Shown: in pieces, positions 5,256 through 5,870 of the stretch
Position numbering within the stretch: the first letter of the stretch is position 1
Layout of the letters: each line of letters begins with the position of its first letter
From: Methanothrix sp.
Lineage (GTDB): Archaea > Halobacteriota > Methanosarcinia > Methanotrichales > Methanotrichaceae
Assembly (NCBI GenBank): GCA_028688175.1
Contig: JAQTYS010000171.1
Span: 1-5,870 of the forward strand
DNA length: 5,870 nt
Direction: 5' to 3'
Notes under the pieces: generated by a model
The model's database searches: none
What the model was told of the DNA's origin: nothing
What the model saw: only the letters and a program-made list of their open reading frames with translations
Made by a program: the position numbers and the translations under genes

Positions 5256-5351
5256 TCAAATCTCCAGATAGAGGCGGATGCTAAAGACTGTACCTACTGC
5301 CAGGATTATTGATATCATCAGGGCCAGGATCTGCAACATTATCTCGCTCAT
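5256..5351 (-). CDS. 31-residue single-span membrane microprotein overlapping ftsZ
   Basis: A complete 31-codon frame runs from ATG at 5351 to TGA at 5256. It begins MSEIMLQILALMISIIL and continues into AVGTVFSIRLYLEI: a short acidic start, one hydrophobic span of about 20 residues (5-24), then an Arg and a short tail. Its ATG overlaps the TGA of ftsZ in the sequence ATGA, the usual arrangement for coupled translation, and GTGAT, a partial archaeal ribosome site, lies three bases before the ATG. Codons look like those of the neighbours (CTG, ATA, ATC, GCC), and the frame fills exactly the gap between ftsZ and the converging UbiD gene. I know no named family. A membrane partner of FtsZ is an inference from position. 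It is too short to rule out chance from the sequence alone. Confidence 0.6.
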   Translation of the reverse strand: MSEIMLQILALMISIILAVGTVFSIRLYLEI

Positions 5352-5870
5352 TTTATCACATCTATTTGCTTTTCTCTTTGCGGCCCGGATCGCCGGGACT
5401 GGGAGGGCGCCAGAACCTGGGCCGATTTCACGCCTGTAATTATGGCCATCAGCCTCACCTTTCCTGTAAAATCGGGCCGAATTCTCGCTCCCCAGATGAC
5501 ATTGGCCCTGGGGTCCAGCTCCTGGGTTAGGGCTCCGGCGATGGCGGCAGCTTCCTTCATGGTCATATCCGGCCCACCGGTCATGTGCAGAAGACAGGCC
5601 CCGGCTCCACGATAGTCCACGTCGAGAAGTGGATTTTTCAGAGCCGTGCGCACAATCTTCTCCGGGCTGCTCTTCATCTTGCCCTCACCCACAAACATGA
5701 AGGACGCGCCCCCTGACCTCATGATGGTGCAAACATCGGCAAAGTCCAGATTGATCAGGGACGGAGTCGTCAGGGTCTCGCAGATGCCCTGCACGATCTC
5801 GGCGATGATCTGGTCGACAACAAAAAAGGCGTGCTGGAAAGGCAGATGGGGCGCGCATTCCAGGAGGCGG
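5348..5870 (-). CDS. ftsZ: Cell division protein FtsZ family, C-terminal part, 5' end outside window
   Basis: The frame is open from the right edge (first full codon ends at 5869) to TGA at 5348, giving the last 173 residues; the GTG at 5794 is an internal valine. FtsZ is the tubulin-like GTPase that forms the division ring. The visible part covers the end of helix H7, the T7 synergy loop NLDFADV (residues 40-46 of the visible part), whose Asp residues complete the GTPase site of the next subunit, and the whole C-terminal domain with NPLLDVDYRGA, GGPDMTMKEA and NVIWGARIRPDF. The match is to FtsZ rather than the CetZ branch, judging by the canonical NxDxxD and WGARI blocks. The GTP-binding GGGTGTG motif lies outside the window. 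After the domain there is a short basic linker (SQSRRSGPQREK) and the terminal IDVIK, possibly a short partner-binding tail. A microprotein ORF overlaps the stop. Confidence 0.93.
   Translation of the reverse strand, partial: RLLECAPHLPFQHAFFVVDQIIAEIVQGICETLTTPSLINLDFADVCTIMRSGGASFMFVGEGKMKSSPEKIVRTALKNPLLDVDYRGAGACLLHMTGGPDMTMKEAAAIAGALTQELDPRANVIWGARIRPDFTGKVRLMAIITGVKSAQVLAPSQSRRSGPQREKQIDVIK
5351..5379 (+). terminator. T-rich stretch, possible end of the DUF1614-UbiD transcript
   Basis: On the + strand this pyrimidine-rich stretch contains TTTT, TATTTGCTTTT and CTCTTTG within 30 bases, about 120 bases beyond the UbiD stop. T-rich clusters of this type end archaeal transcripts. It lies within the 3' end of ftsZ on the other strand, so the T content may simply reflect the Lys/Glu codons there. 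Confidence 0.25.

Overview
The window looks like chromosomal DNA from a euryarchaeal methanogen. My best guess is the Methanosarcinales/Methanotrichales (Methanothrix-like), but this is an inference from gene content, not a proven placement. The signs are an archaeal-type 3-dehydroquinate synthase II (AroB'), a UbiD-family decarboxylase of the archaeal type, a DUF1614 membrane protein, FtsZ, archaeal ribosome binding sites of the GGTGA(T) type, and TATA-box promoters rather than -35/-10 elements.

Layout. Bases 1-263 (+) carry the C-terminal end of a CPBP-type (CAAX protease-like) membrane protein cut by the window edge. Converging on it, 343-651 (-) is a 102-residue small membrane protein with an internal 18-bp tandem repeat. 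Bases 652-979 hold no gene but have a good TATA box and several short palindromes. Bases 980-3152 (-) form an aromatic amino acid operon transcribed as aroB' - aroD - a 111-residue protein of unknown function. Bases 3153-3225 are a compact divergent promoter. To its right, 3226-3933 (+) encodes a DUF1614 membrane protein, followed after 40 bases by a UbiD-family decarboxylase (3974-5233, +). Converging on that is the 3' end of an ftsZ-family gene (5348-5870, -, cut by the right edge). Its stop codon overlaps, in an ATGA, the start of a previously unlisted 31-codon ORF (5256-5351, -) that encodes a single-span membrane microprotein.

How the genes work together. AroB' and AroD are consecutive steps of the archaeal shikimate route that starts from aspartate semialdehyde and a deoxy-keto-sugar phosphate. 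The 111-residue protein shares their transcript, and its ribosome binding site can be buried in a hairpin. The UbiD protein is plausibly the anhydromevalonate-phosphate decarboxylase of the modified archaeal mevalonate pathway (isoprenoid lipids). FtsZ is the division GTPase, and the tiny membrane protein translated in overlap with it is a candidate partner.

By eye, the left ~960 bases are clearly more AT-rich and sparser in genes than the rest, which suggests a more variable segment next to conserved housekeeping genes. The items most worth following are the ftsZ-coupled microprotein, the repeat-bearing small membrane protein, and the 111-residue protein with its hairpin.
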